NCBI GenBank assembly: GCA_022793895.1
Contig: JAAWDS010000057.1
Span: 1-51,075, forward strand
DNA: 51,075 bases
Direction of reading: 5' to 3'
DNA from: Provencibacterium sp.
GTDB taxonomy: Bacteria > Bacillota > Clostridia > Oscillospirales > Ruminococcaceae
Part shown: positions 42,951-51,075 of the stretch, piece by piece
Layout: every line of letters starts with the position of its first letter
Numbering within the stretch: position 1 is the first letter of the stretch
The notes under the pieces: model-generated
Databases searched by the model: none
What the model was told of the DNA's origin: nothing
The model's input: the letters and a program-made list of their open reading frames with translations, nothing else
Made by a program: the position numbers and the translations under genes

Positions 42951-43745
42951 TTGGATATCTGCAAAGCTGGCCGCATTGTGTTTAAGGTGGGCACCTCGAC
43001 GCTGACCCATCCGAGCGGACTTATCAACCTGCGGCGGATCGAGCGTCTGGTCAAGGTGCTCGCCGACCTGAAGAATATGGGGAAGGAGATTGTCCTCGTC
43101 ACCTCCGGAGCCATTGGCGTAGGGGTTGGAAAGCTGGGGCTGGCCGAACGGCCGAAGGACATCCGATCCAAGCAGGCGATCGCCGCGATTGGCCAGGTGG
43201 AGCTGATGTATATCTACGACCGGCTTTTTTCGGAATATAACCACACCATCTCCCAGGTGCTGCTCACGCGCGACATTGTGGAGGAGGAAAACCGCTGCGC
43301 CCTCTGCCGCAACACCTTCAGCCGGCTGCTGGAATACAAGGTGATCCCCATCGTGAATGAAAACGATACCGTTGCGGTGGAGGAGATCGAGTTTGGCGAC
43401 AACGATTCGCTTTCCGCTGTGGTCGCCACCCTGTGCGGGGCCGATCTGTTGGTGATCCTCAGCGATATCGACGGGCTTTATAACGATAACCCCCGTAAAA
43501 ATCCGGATGCAGTCCGGATTCCTGAAGTCCATGTGCTGGATGAAACGATTTTGGAATATGCCAAAGGGGCGGGCAGCGCGCGCGGGACCGGTGGGATGAT
43601 TACCAAGCTGCACGCCGCGCAGTTGGCTGGCGATGCGGGAATTGATACCGTTGTGATGAACGGCGAGGATCCCGCCCAGATTTACGATCTGCTGGAGGGC
43701 AAGCCGGTGGGCACCCGCTTTTTTGCCCATCCGGCCCAGGCTTAA
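42951..43745 (+). CDS. proB: Glutamate 5-kinase, short form without PUA domain
   Basis: The first step of proline synthesis, phosphorylating glutamate. The TTG start at 42951 follows AAGGAGAG (42936-42943) by 7 bases. The 264-residue amino-acid-kinase domain starts IVFKVGTSTLTHPSG and has VLVTSGAIGVGVGKLG, NENDTVAVEEIEFGDND and SDIDGLYNDNPRKNP. The RNA-binding-like PUA domain present in longer ProB enzymes is missing, which is seen in several Bacillota. It is followed by proA after 21 bases. Confidence 0.96.
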   Translation: MDICKAGRIVFKVGTSTLTHPSGLINLRRIERLVKVLADLKNMGKEIVLVTSGAIGVGVGKLGLAERPKDIRSKQAIAAIGQVELMYIYDRLFSEYNHTISQVLLTRDIVEEENRCALCRNTFSRLLEYKVIPIVNENDTVAVEEIEFGDNDSLSAVVATLCGADLLVILSDIDGLYNDNPRKNPDAVRIPEVHVLDETILEYAKGAGSARGTGGMITKLHAAQLAGDAGIDTVVMNGEDPAQIYDLLEGKPVGTRFFAHPAQA

Positions 43746-43766
43746 AACCGGAAGGAGGAACCGTTC

Positions 43767-45014
43767 ATGGTCGATTTAACAGCAATTGGGGAGCGTGGGA
43801 GAGCCGCCTCCCGCCGCCTGCGTCCGGCGCGCGCAGAGCTGCGCAACCGGGCTCTTTGCGCCATTGCCGCCGCCCTGCGCAAAGAGCAGGCCTCCATTCT
43901 CAAAGCGAATGCGGAGGATGTGGCCTGCGCCGAAAAGGGCGGTATGAGCCGCGCTTTTTTGGATCGTCTCTCGCTGACCCCGCAGCGCATCGAGGAGATA
44001 GCGGTGGCGGTGGAGAAGGTGGTCTCGCTGCCCGACCCGGTCGGGCTGGTGGATGGAGGGCGGACGCTGCCCAACGGGCTGCGGCTCTATAAAACCAAGG
44101 TGCCGTTCGGCGTGGTGGGAATGATCTATGAGGCGCGTCCGAATGTGACGGTTGATGCGGCGGCGCTCTGCTTGAAATCCGCCAATGTCTGCATGCTGCG
44201 CGGCTCGAAGGAAGCGATTCGATCGAACATTGCGCTGGCGGGCGTGATGCGCGCCGCCATTGCCTCGGTCGGACTGCCGGAGGATTGCATCCTGCTCGTC
44301 GGCGACACGACCAGAGAAGGCGCGCGGGCGATGATGACCCTGCGCGGCTACCTGGACTTGCTCATTCCGCGCGGCGGCGCGGGCCTGATCCGCTCGGTGA
44401 CGGAGAACGCGACGGTGCCGGTGATTGAAACCGGCGTGGGCAACTGCCACACCTATGTGGATTACAACGCCGATCTTCCGATGGCGGTGGAGATTCTCGA
44501 AAATGCGAAGGCCTCCCGCCCCTCTGTCTGCAATGCCTGTGAAACGCTGTTGGTGCACCAGGAGATTGCCGAACGGTTTTTGCCTATGGCGAAAGCAGCG
44601 TTGGACCGCTACCCGGTCGAGTGGCGCGGCTGCGCGCGTACCCAGGCGATTTTGCCCGGTATCCTGCCGGCTACCGAAGAGGATTATGCGGCCGAATATG
44701 ACGACTATATCCTCGCCTGCCGGGTGGTGGACAGCTTTGAGGAGGCGGTGGAGCACATTGCCCGCTATTCCACCGGACATTCCGAGTGCATTGTCACAGG
44801 GGATTACGCCCACTCCCAGGCGTTTACCGCCGAGGTGGATGCGGCGGCGGTCTATGTCAACGCCTCCACCCGCTTTACCGACGGCGGCTGCTTCGGCCTG
44901 GGCGCCGAGATCGGCATTTCAACCCAAAAGCTGCACACGCGCGGCCCGATGGGGCTGGAGGCGCTGACGACCGATAAATACCTTCTCTTTGGGGAGGGGC
45001 AGGTGCGCCGGTAG
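43767..45014 (+). CDS. proA: Gamma-glutamyl phosphate reductase
   Basis: It reduces glutamyl-5-phosphate to glutamate-5-semialdehyde with NADPH, the second proline step. The 415 residues match the family. The catalytic cysteine lies in SVCNACETLLVH near residue 255, and VPFGVVGMIYEARPNVTVDA and RFTDGGCFGLGAEIGISTQK are diagnostic. AAGGAGG precedes the ATG. proC is not in the window. Confidence 0.97.
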   Translation: MVDLTAIGERGRAASRRLRPARAELRNRALCAIAAALRKEQASILKANAEDVACAEKGGMSRAFLDRLSLTPQRIEEIAVAVEKVVSLPDPVGLVDGGRTLPNGLRLYKTKVPFGVVGMIYEARPNVTVDAAALCLKSANVCMLRGSKEAIRSNIALAGVMRAAIASVGLPEDCILLVGDTTREGARAMMTLRGYLDLLIPRGGAGLIRSVTENATVPVIETGVGNCHTYVDYNADLPMAVEILENAKASRPSVCNACETLLVHQEIAERFLPMAKAALDRYPVEWRGCARTQAILPGILPATEEDYAAEYDDYILACRVVDSFEEAVEHIARYSTGHSECIVTGDYAHSQAFTAEVDAAAVYVNASTRFTDGGCFGLGAEIGISTQKLHTRGPMGLEALTTDKYLLFGEGQVRR

Positions 45015-45070
45015 CAGGGGAGTGAAGCCGCCAGGAAAATGAACAGGCTTTAAATTCTCCGGTATTTCGC

Positions 45071-45100
45071 TTGAAAGCGCGCAAAGCGATGTGTTATACT
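45071..45100 (+). promoter_or_regulatory. Promoter of the acidic-tail membrane protein
   Basis: TTGAAA (45071-45076), an 18-base spacer and TATACT (45095-45100) with TG one base before the -10 (extended -10). Confidence 0.75.
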
Positions 45101-45137
45101 AATTTTGATACCCCGTATGTTGAAAGGATGCCTGCCT

Positions 45138-46022
45138 ATGGAATATAAGAGCTTGCGCGCGGTGCATAAGCGGCGCAGAAACCGGGCGGCGGCCCCCATC
45201 GGCGCGCTGGTGCTGGTGCTGGCCGCAGCGGGCCTGTGCGCATTGATTGTGCTGGGCGTGAACCTCACCAACCAGATTTTGGACAATTCCCGCGAGAAGC
45301 AGCGGTTTGAGAAGATTGTGCAGCCGGTGCTGATGTTCGACCCTCCGCCGTTTGACGATGTGACGACCCTGCCGGATACGACGGTGCTGGAGGCCGCCCT
45401 GTGGGCCACGATGCTCGGCGAAAAGCGCGAAACCTATCCCTTTGATGCGCAGGGCAATTTGATTGTCCCTTCCTCGGATGTGGATGTGGAATCGGCGAAG
45501 CTGTTCGGTTCCCAGCTTACGCTGAACCACCAGTCCTTCCCATCGGATTTCGGCATCAGCTATGAGTATGACGAAACCAGCCGGACCTACCGTATCCCTG
45601 TCGCCAGCGCGACAGCCTTTTATACTCCCCGCGTGGATGAAATCGAGCGCAGCGGCGACGTTTATTCGCTGCTCGTCGGCTACATTCCTCCCGGTACGGC
45701 CTGGAACACCGATATCACCGGGAACAAGACCGAGCCGGATCCGCATAAGTTCATGATCTATAAGCTGCAAAAGTCCGGTAAGAACTACCAACTGATCGCC
45801 ATTGAAAATCCTCCGCCGGAAAAACAAATTTCCTATGGCTCTACTTCCTCCGCGCCGCTCAATGAGATTGCGAGCGTTGAGGAGCAGCTCTCCTCCAGCG
45901 AGGAAAGCGCTCCGGAGGAACAGCCGGGCACAGAGGGCGGCGAAGAAGCCGGTTCCTCTGGCGGCGAGGGAGAAGCCGAAAGCTCTTCCGAAGAAGCTCC
46001 GGAGGATACAGACGCCGGATAA
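45138..46022 (+). CDS. Membrane-anchored protein with extracytoplasmic domain and acidic Ser/Glu/Gly tail
   Basis: A 294-residue protein of unknown function. Residues 1-22 are basic, about 23-45 form a single membrane helix (IGALVLVLAAAGLCALIVLG), and the rest probably lies outside the cell. The middle (about 65-240) looks like a folded domain that begins FDPPPFDDVTTLP; the last 50 residues are a low-complexity run of Ser, Glu and Gly. The start at 45138 follows AAAGGATG; the longer frame to 45105 begins near the transcript start. It is alone behind its own promoter and ends at a strong terminator. I do not recognise the family. Confidence 0.8.
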   Translation: MEYKSLRAVHKRRRNRAAAPIGALVLVLAAAGLCALIVLGVNLTNQILDNSREKQRFEKIVQPVLMFDPPPFDDVTTLPDTTVLEAALWATMLGEKRETYPFDAQGNLIVPSSDVDVESAKLFGSQLTLNHQSFPSDFGISYEYDETSRTYRIPVASATAFYTPRVDEIERSGDVYSLLVGYIPPGTAWNTDITGNKTEPDPHKFMIYKLQKSGKNYQLIAIENPPPEKQISYGSTSSAPLNEIASVEEQLSSSEESAPEEQPGTEGGEEAGSSGGEGEAESSSEEAPEDTDAG

Positions 46023-46038
46023 CGCTTTTAATTACTAA

Positions 46039-46079
46039 AATAGGGGTTGCAGATCCATCATCTGCAACCCCTATTTTTT
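46039..46079. terminator. Bidirectional intrinsic terminator
   Basis: AATAGGGGTTGCAGA (46039-46053) is complementary to 46061-46075, followed by T residues to 46079 and preceded by A residues. It ends the acidic-tail gene (+) and nagA (-). Confidence 0.9.
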
Positions 46080-46118
46080 GATCTGGTTTTGTCCGCCGGT
46101 TAGCGGAGCGGACGGGCG

Positions 46119-47243
46119 TCAGCCCCGGTCGATCTCCCGGCCGCGCACCCAAACGCGCTGTAGGCAGAAATCATCGTCTACCAGGCAGAGATCGGCCGAA
46201 CGGCCCGCCTCAATCTTCCCCGTGCTGGTAACGCCGATGCTTTCGGCCGGGGTGGAGGTGGCGGCGCGCACCGCCTCCTCAGGCGGCACGCCGAAGGAAA
46301 TGGCGCGGCGCATGCAGGTAAAGAGATCGGTGGCGCTTCCGGCGATGGTCCCGTCGTGGAGCGTCGCTTTCCCATTCTGTACCGTGACCGGCTGGCCGCC
46401 CAGCTCATATTCCCCGTTCGGCATGCCGCAAGCCTCTATGCTGTCGGAAATCAGCGCTACACGGCCGCGCAGAATGGAGAAGGTCAGCCGCACGACGGCG
46501 GGATGAAGATGGATGCCGTCCGAAATGAGCTCGGCCACCACGCCCGGCGTGTCCAACACGGCTCCGACGACGCCCGGCTCCCGGTGGACCAGCAGGCTCA
46601 TGGCGTTGTAGAGGTGGGTGGCGTGGCATGCGCCGAGGGAGAAGGCTTTTTTAGCGGTCTCGTAGCTGGCGTCGGTATGGGCCAGCGAAATCACGGCGCT
46701 TTTTTTAACCTCTTCGATAAAGGCGCCGGCTCCCGGAAGCTCCGGGGCGATGTCGCACAGCCGGATCCGGCCGCCGCTGCATGCTTGCAGCCTTTGGAAA
46801 AGCGCAACGTCCGGATCCAGAATGTGTTCTTCCGACTGCGCGCCCTTGCGCTTTTTAGAGAAAAAGGGCCCTTCCATGTTGATGCCGGTTAAGTAGGCCC
46901 CGCCGGTTTCTTCTTCCGCGAAGCGGCCCAACGCTTCCATAATGCCTTCCAGCTCGGCGGCGGCCAGCGTCATGGTGGTGGCGCACAGCGAGGTGACGCC
47001 GTTTTGCGCATAGTACCGCGCCATTTTCCGGTAGGCGTTCCTGTCCGGCCGCGACCAATCCCCCCCTACGCAGCCGTGCGAATGGATATCGCACAGGCCG
47101 GGGATAAGGGTTTGTCCCTCCAAATTTTCGCCGCCGCCCGCAATGGAGGAGGCTACCTCCAAAATCCGGCCGTTTTCTATGCGGACATCCGCCTTTTCAA
47201 AATGATAGTCCGGGTGGAACACCCGCGCATTTTTTAGCAGCAA
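46119..47243 (-). CDS. nagA: N-acetylglucosamine-6-phosphate deacetylase
   Basis: It removes acetate from GlcNAc-6-phosphate, in amino-sugar catabolism and cell-wall recycling. The 374-residue amidohydrolase has H54 and H56 in PGLCDIHSHGCVGGD, the glutamate ligand in NMEGPFFS, further histidines in ISLAHTD and ACHATHLYNAM, and the catalytic aspartate in LISDSIEACG. The start is TTG at 47243 behind GGAAGGAGAGG. nagB is not present. It is the last gene of the minus-strand set and could serve GlcNAc released by the GH3 enzyme (inference). Confidence 0.94.
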   Translation of the reverse strand: MLLKNARVFHPDYHFEKADVRIENGRILEVASSIAGGGENLEGQTLIPGLCDIHSHGCVGGDWSRPDRNAYRKMARYYAQNGVTSLCATTMTLAAAELEGIMEALGRFAEEETGGAYLTGINMEGPFFSKKRKGAQSEEHILDPDVALFQRLQACSGGRIRLCDIAPELPGAGAFIEEVKKSAVISLAHTDASYETAKKAFSLGACHATHLYNAMSLLVHREPGVVGAVLDTPGVVAELISDGIHLHPAVVRLTFSILRGRVALISDSIEACGMPNGEYELGGQPVTVQNGKATLHDGTIAGSATDLFTCMRRAISFGVPPEEAVRAATSTPAESIGVTSTGKIEAGRSADLCLVDDDFCLQRVWVRGREIDRG

Positions 47244-47316
47244 TATTTTCCTCTCCTTCCCGCTTTTCCGGATAAACGTTTCCTTCCCTCTATCTTACAA
47301 CCTATTTTCCTTTATT

Positions 47317-47793
47317 TCAACCGTTTAATTGCGCAACGGCGTGGTTTAAACAAAGGGCGAAAACCAGCCAGACCAGATAGGGGAGATAACAGAGCGCGGC
47401 ACGGCGGCTGATCCGGTAAAAATCCACCTCGGTAAAGGCTCCAAGCGCTATCATAGCCACGATGAGATAAAAGGCGAGCGTAAACAGCTGAAAGCGGAAG
47501 AAGACCATGGGCCAGAGCGCGTTGAGCAACAGCCCGCCCAGAAAGGTACCCATCATCCCCTGCCGCATGTAGGGATCGGGATGTTGGGCGGTAAGCGCCT
47601 GATAGAAGGCGTAGGCCATGAGCAGGTAAAGAATCGACCAGGCAATGGGGAAAACGATCGGCGGCGGCGCATACCAGGGCCGCTCCAGCGAGCGGTAGAC
47701 GCTTTCCATATCCCCGCCCAGCAGCGCGCCCAGCAGCGCTGCGGCGGCCGCCGCGCCCAGACTGAGAAGCGCTTTTTTCCAATCGATCCGCAT
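47317..47793 (-). CDS. tspO: TspO/MBR family membrane protein
   Basis: A 158-residue protein with five hydrophobic helices and the Trp/Pro-rich TspO pattern: LERPWYAPPPIVFPIAWSIL near residues 37-56, LLLNALWPMVFFRFQLFTLA and a final YLPYLVWLVFALCLNHAVAQ. TspO proteins bind porphyrins or other ligands; a precise bacterial role is unsettled. The ATG at 47793 has AAAGGAGGGAG upstream. nagA follows 73 bases later. Oxygen- or stress-linked control is not visible. Confidence 0.93.
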   Translation of the reverse strand: MRIDWKKALLSLGAAAAAALLGALLGGDMESVYRSLERPWYAPPPIVFPIAWSILYLLMAYAFYQALTAQHPDPYMRQGMMGTFLGGLLLNALWPMVFFRFQLFTLAFYLIVAMIALGAFTEVDFYRISRRAALCYLPYLVWLVFALCLNHAVAQLNG

Positions 47794-48098
47794 GAGACTC
47801 CCTCCTTTTTCTCCTATTGTGTCCAGCCAGACCTCTTAAAGTAAAGCGCTTGTCAAGGGAATGGGATCCAATGGCAGGAAAAACAGCGGAGATGCTTGCT
47901 ACAGCATTTCTGCAAAGAATTTTTATTGCGGAAGGATAAAAAATATTCGGGAATTATTTTCTCACGATGAACGGGACCGCCGGGCGGCTAGATTTTCCAA
48001 TGCACGCCGGATGGAAGACCGCCGTCCAGACAAAAACACAAAAAAGGGGCTGCACAGGCAGCCCCTTTTTCGATAAACGACAAACAACGGCCGTTTGC
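47794..48098. other. Intergenic stretch between gap and tspO
   Basis: It contains the gap terminator (48041-48070). A perfect TTGACA on the minus strand (47856-47851) precedes tspO but has no acceptable -10 at normal spacing. No gene is supported. Confidence 0.55.
48041..48070 (-). terminator. Intrinsic terminator of gap
   Basis: AAAAAGGGGCTGC (48041-48053) is exactly complementary to GCAGCCCCTTTTT (48058-48070) with a 4-base loop. Read on the minus strand, the stem ends in the T-run needed after gap. Confidence 0.93.
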
Positions 48099-49118
<1,020 letters not shown>

Positions 49119-49146
49119 CTACCTCCCATATTTTTAAGCTACCTTT

Positions 49147-49175
49147 ATTTTATACCAAAATATGCAAAACTACAA
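49147..49175 (-). promoter_or_regulatory. Likely promoter of gap
   Basis: On the minus strand TTGTAG (49175-49170), a 17-base spacer and TAAAAT (49152-49147) in an A/T-rich region. A one-register shift to TATAAA gives a shorter spacer. Confidence 0.45.
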
Positions 49176-49279
49176 GATACTTCCCGGATTTTTCCTTTGC
49201 TTTTTTAAATTTTGTTACAACGCCTAACTTTTTAAGGGTTATTGTCCGGCAAACGGGCAAAAGGAGAAGGAAAGCCCTA

Positions 49280-49317
49280 TTGTCGAATAATGTCGAAATA
49301 TGCTATAATAAGTCGAA
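49280..49317 (+). promoter_or_regulatory. Promoter with three phased GTCGAA repeats before the kinase-like gene
   Basis: TTGTCG (49280-49285), an 18-base spacer and a perfect TATAAT (49304-49309) with an extended -10 TGC. GTCGAA occurs at 49282-49287, 49292-49297 and 49312-49317, spaced exactly 10 and 20 bases, that is, on one face of the helix. This looks like an operator array covering the promoter. Confidence 0.7.
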
Positions 49318-49321
49318 CAAG

Positions 49322-49390
49322 GCGTTCGCCCCCTCAGAGCGGCCTTCTTCCTCCGGGTATGACTGAATGAGAGAGGCCGGTTCCGAACGC
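49322..49390 (+). other. Nested stem in the leader of the kinase-like gene
   Basis: GCGTTCG (49322-49328) pairs with CGAACGC (49384-49390), and inside it CGGCCT (49340-49345) pairs with AGGCCG (49374-49379). The leader of about 170 bases has no supported ORF. Confidence 0.5.
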
Positions 49391-49487
49391 GCCTCCTTCA
49401 TGCTTGCCCGCCGCGTATATTTTTAAGGCTGGCTTGGCAAATTAATCTGGCTGGAACAGGCGGTCAGAGTAGGTGGGATATTGGGCT

Positions 49488-50630
49488 ATGGAAAATGGGA
49501 GAGAACCTATCCTTGCAAACGTTGAAAAACTATATGGGCTCTCCGACCAGCCGGCCGCCGTCGTAGACGGGGCTTTGTCCATCGTTTGGGTGAACGATGC
49601 GGCCGCCGGCCGCTATGAGATTCTGCGCACGCCGGATGGGATCCACAACCTGATTCCCGGCGAATATGCCCAGCGCGTGGCGGAAGCCCTAGCGCGCGGG
49701 GAAGCGCAGGCAATTGCGCGCGAGCAAATCCCGCTTTTCTCCGCCTCCCTTTGCTTCACGCCGCTTCAGCAGAAGCCGGAAGAGGTTCTTGCCCTGGTCA
49801 ACTTTCAACCCCTGCCGCCCGGCGGGATTTATTCGGACAGCGGCGGGGCCAACCGGGTGATTGCCGCTTTCTCCGGAAATATCCGCGGCCCGTTAGGCGT
49901 TATTTTCGCAACGCTCTCCTCGTTGTCGCGCAATGCGGTCATCCGCCGGATGCCTGTGCTGTACCGGCTTTTGGAAACCATCAGCGGGCAGGGCTACCGG
50001 ATTCTGCGCCATTGCGTGAACCTGACCGCCTTTGCCCGGTTTTCCAGCGCGCTGAACAAGGCGTCCCTGGTCTCCTGCGATTTGGTTCAGACGTTGGAGG
50101 AGCTTTGCGGATCTGCGCAGGAGCTGACGGGGGATATCGGCGTCCCGCTTACGTTTTCGTCGGAATGCCGGACCGCCTTCTGCCTGTGCGATATGGAGAT
50201 GCTGCAAACGGCCCTCTTTAACATTCTTTCCAACGCCTGCCGGTATACCAGGGAGGGAAACGCCGTTCAAGTGACGCTGAAGACCAAGGGCGGACGCGCC
50301 CTCATCCGGATCGCCGATCGCGGGATGGGAATACCGGAGGACGCCCTGCCGCGTATTTTCGAACCGTTCTTTTCGTTGGCGGATGGGAACGGGGAGGTTG
50401 GCTGCGGTTTGGGGCTGACCGTTGCGAAGATGTGTATGGCGGCGCAAAACGGCAGCATTTCGGTTCAATCGCGGGAGGGACAGGGGGCGGCCGTCGCGCT
50501 CTCTCTGCCGTTAGCGCCTCCATCCGAGAGGCCGCTGCTGAAAGCGCCGGCAGCGATGGAGCTGCTGTGCGATCGGTTTTCTACGATGTATATCCTGCTT
50601 TCGGATGTATGTAAAACGCCGTCGCCCTAA
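49488..50630 (+). CDS. Cytosolic histidine-kinase-like ATPase lacking the phosphoacceptor histidine
   Basis: A 380-residue soluble protein. Residues about 1-110 look PAS-like (VVDGALSIVWVNDAAAGRYE). Residues about 120-190 align with a HisKA dimerisation helix, but the expected SHExRxPL box reads SGNIRGPL, with glycine G130 where the phosphorylated histidine should be. The C-terminal HATPase_c domain is complete: N box LFNILSNACRYT (N249), G1 IADRGMGIP (D277), F box FEPFF and G2 GCGLGLTV. No membrane helices and no adjacent response regulator are seen. The ATG at 49488 follows AGGTGGG. Sensor histidine kinase is the formal family; signalling by phosphotransfer is doubtful. Confidence 0.85.
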   Translation: MENGREPILANVEKLYGLSDQPAAVVDGALSIVWVNDAAAGRYEILRTPDGIHNLIPGEYAQRVAEALARGEAQAIAREQIPLFSASLCFTPLQQKPEEVLALVNFQPLPPGGIYSDSGGANRVIAAFSGNIRGPLGVIFATLSSLSRNAVIRRMPVLYRLLETISGQGYRILRHCVNLTAFARFSSALNKASLVSCDLVQTLEELCGSAQELTGDIGVPLTFSSECRTAFCLCDMEMLQTALFNILSNACRYTREGNAVQVTLKTKGGRALIRIADRGMGIPEDALPRIFEPFFSLADGNGEVGCGLGLTVAKMCMAAQNGSISVQSREGQGAAVALSLPLAPPSERPLLKAPAAMELLCDRFSTMYILLSDVCKTPSP

Positions 50631-51075
50631 TTGCCGGTTTCTCCGGCGCAGCCAGAGGCCGTCCTGAGAGAGTGGGCAGAGGAAGTTTTTGCGCCGCTTT
50701 TTTAGAGACGGGCTCTTGTATTTTTCGAAGAAATCCTTTAAGATAAGAGGGCGGTTCATCTTTCGGGCGCTGGAGGGAAGCAGGGAAATCCAGCCGCGGG
50801 GCAATCATGGGAGAAACCGAAGCCAGAGAGCCGGAACCGTCCGCCTAAAACCTTCAGAAAAATAGGGCCGGCGCGCCGCAAAATAGAGCAGGCCGGCAAA
50901 AACGCACTTCTGGCCTGCAATAGAAATTGTGCAGGCCGCTTTTCCGGCTTGCAGAAACCGGAAAAAGCGGCTTTTTCAGAAGGGCGCGCTGCAAAATGAA
51001 ATTTTTCCGCGCGCCCTTCTGCGATAGAGGTAAGACAGATTTTTTATTGGGGTCAAAAGAAAGGAAAGGTACGGC
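50631..51075. other. Non-coding, repeat-rich stretch at the right edge
   Basis: No gene is supported. GGCCTGCA (50912-50919) pairs with TGCAGGCC (50930-50937). CAGAAGGGCGCGC (50977-50989) pairs with GCGCGCCCTTCTG (51009-51021). GCGCGCCGCAAAAT at 50871-50884 recurs with one change at 50984-50997. The terminator at 50935-50976 is listed separately. Confidence 0.7.
50935..50976 (+). terminator. Terminator-like hairpin in the intergenic repeat
   Basis: GCCGCTTTTCCGG (50935-50947) pairs with CCGGAAAAAGCGGC (50958-50971) and is followed by TTTTT (50972-50976). It could end the kinase-like transcript 300 bases downstream. Its arms resemble those at 4191-4265. Confidence 0.65.

Noticed and set aside
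47851-47856. Perfect TTGACA on the minus strand as a tspO promoter
   Set aside because: No acceptable -10 box at 16-18 bases.
50581-50808. Reverse-strand ORF of 75 codons after the kinase-like gene
   Set aside because: No ribosome binding site, composition like a shadow frame, and it overlaps the end of the kinase-like gene.

Overview
The window looks like chromosomal DNA of a high-G+C Bacillota of the class Clostridia, most like the gut Oscillospiraceae/Ruminococcaceae. The signs are a PolC-type replicase, the order pyrH-frr-uppS-cdsA-dxr-rseP-ispG-polC, strong AAGGAGG ribosome binding sites, frequent TTG starts, formate-tetrahydrofolate ligase, and LplB/YtcP-type sugar uptake without a local ATPase. 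This placement is inference from gene content, not a database match.

Layout. 1-4160: intergenic repeats, then malQ and glgP for maltodextrin/glycogen breakdown. 4191-5640: intergenic palindromes, a stand-alone NAD(P)HX epimerase and a small conserved-looking protein. 5968-18881: a sugar-utilisation region. One operon holds a TIM-barrel isomerase, a HAD phosphatase and a GH3 glycosidase (+). Two sulfatases form a second operon (-). A three-gene ABC uptake operon (-) forms a third unit, followed by a membrane-anchored AraC-type regulator. None of the three hydrolases has a signal peptide, so sulfated oligosaccharides are probably imported whole and processed inside the cell. Three direct repeats sit at the ABC promoter.

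18882-21141: an AT-rich segment bounded by 21-bp inverted repeats (18/21 identical) carries a promoter aimed at the regulator gene. It lies next to a large serine recombinase and its small partner gene. I read it as a candidate invertible promoter, and it is the most interesting signal in the window. 21238-23976: M24 aminopeptidase and MATE exporter.

24031-28470 (-): fhs-tsaE-tsaB-rpiB-upp, with a long structured fhs leader. 28621-41043 (+): a RodA/FtsW protein, a 44-residue membrane protein, pyrH, frr, uppS, cdsA, dxr, rseP, ispG and polC, which serve pyrimidine supply, ribosome recycling, isoprenoid and lipid precursors, and replication. 41119-46022 (+): two TIM-barrel proteins, proB, proA and a membrane-anchored protein with an acidic tail. 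46039-49175 (-): gap, tspO and nagA. 49280-51075 (+): a cytosolic histidine-kinase-like protein without the usual phosphoacceptor histidine, behind a promoter with helically phased GTCGAA repeats, then repeat-rich intergenic DNA. No rRNA, tRNA or CRISPR array was seen.
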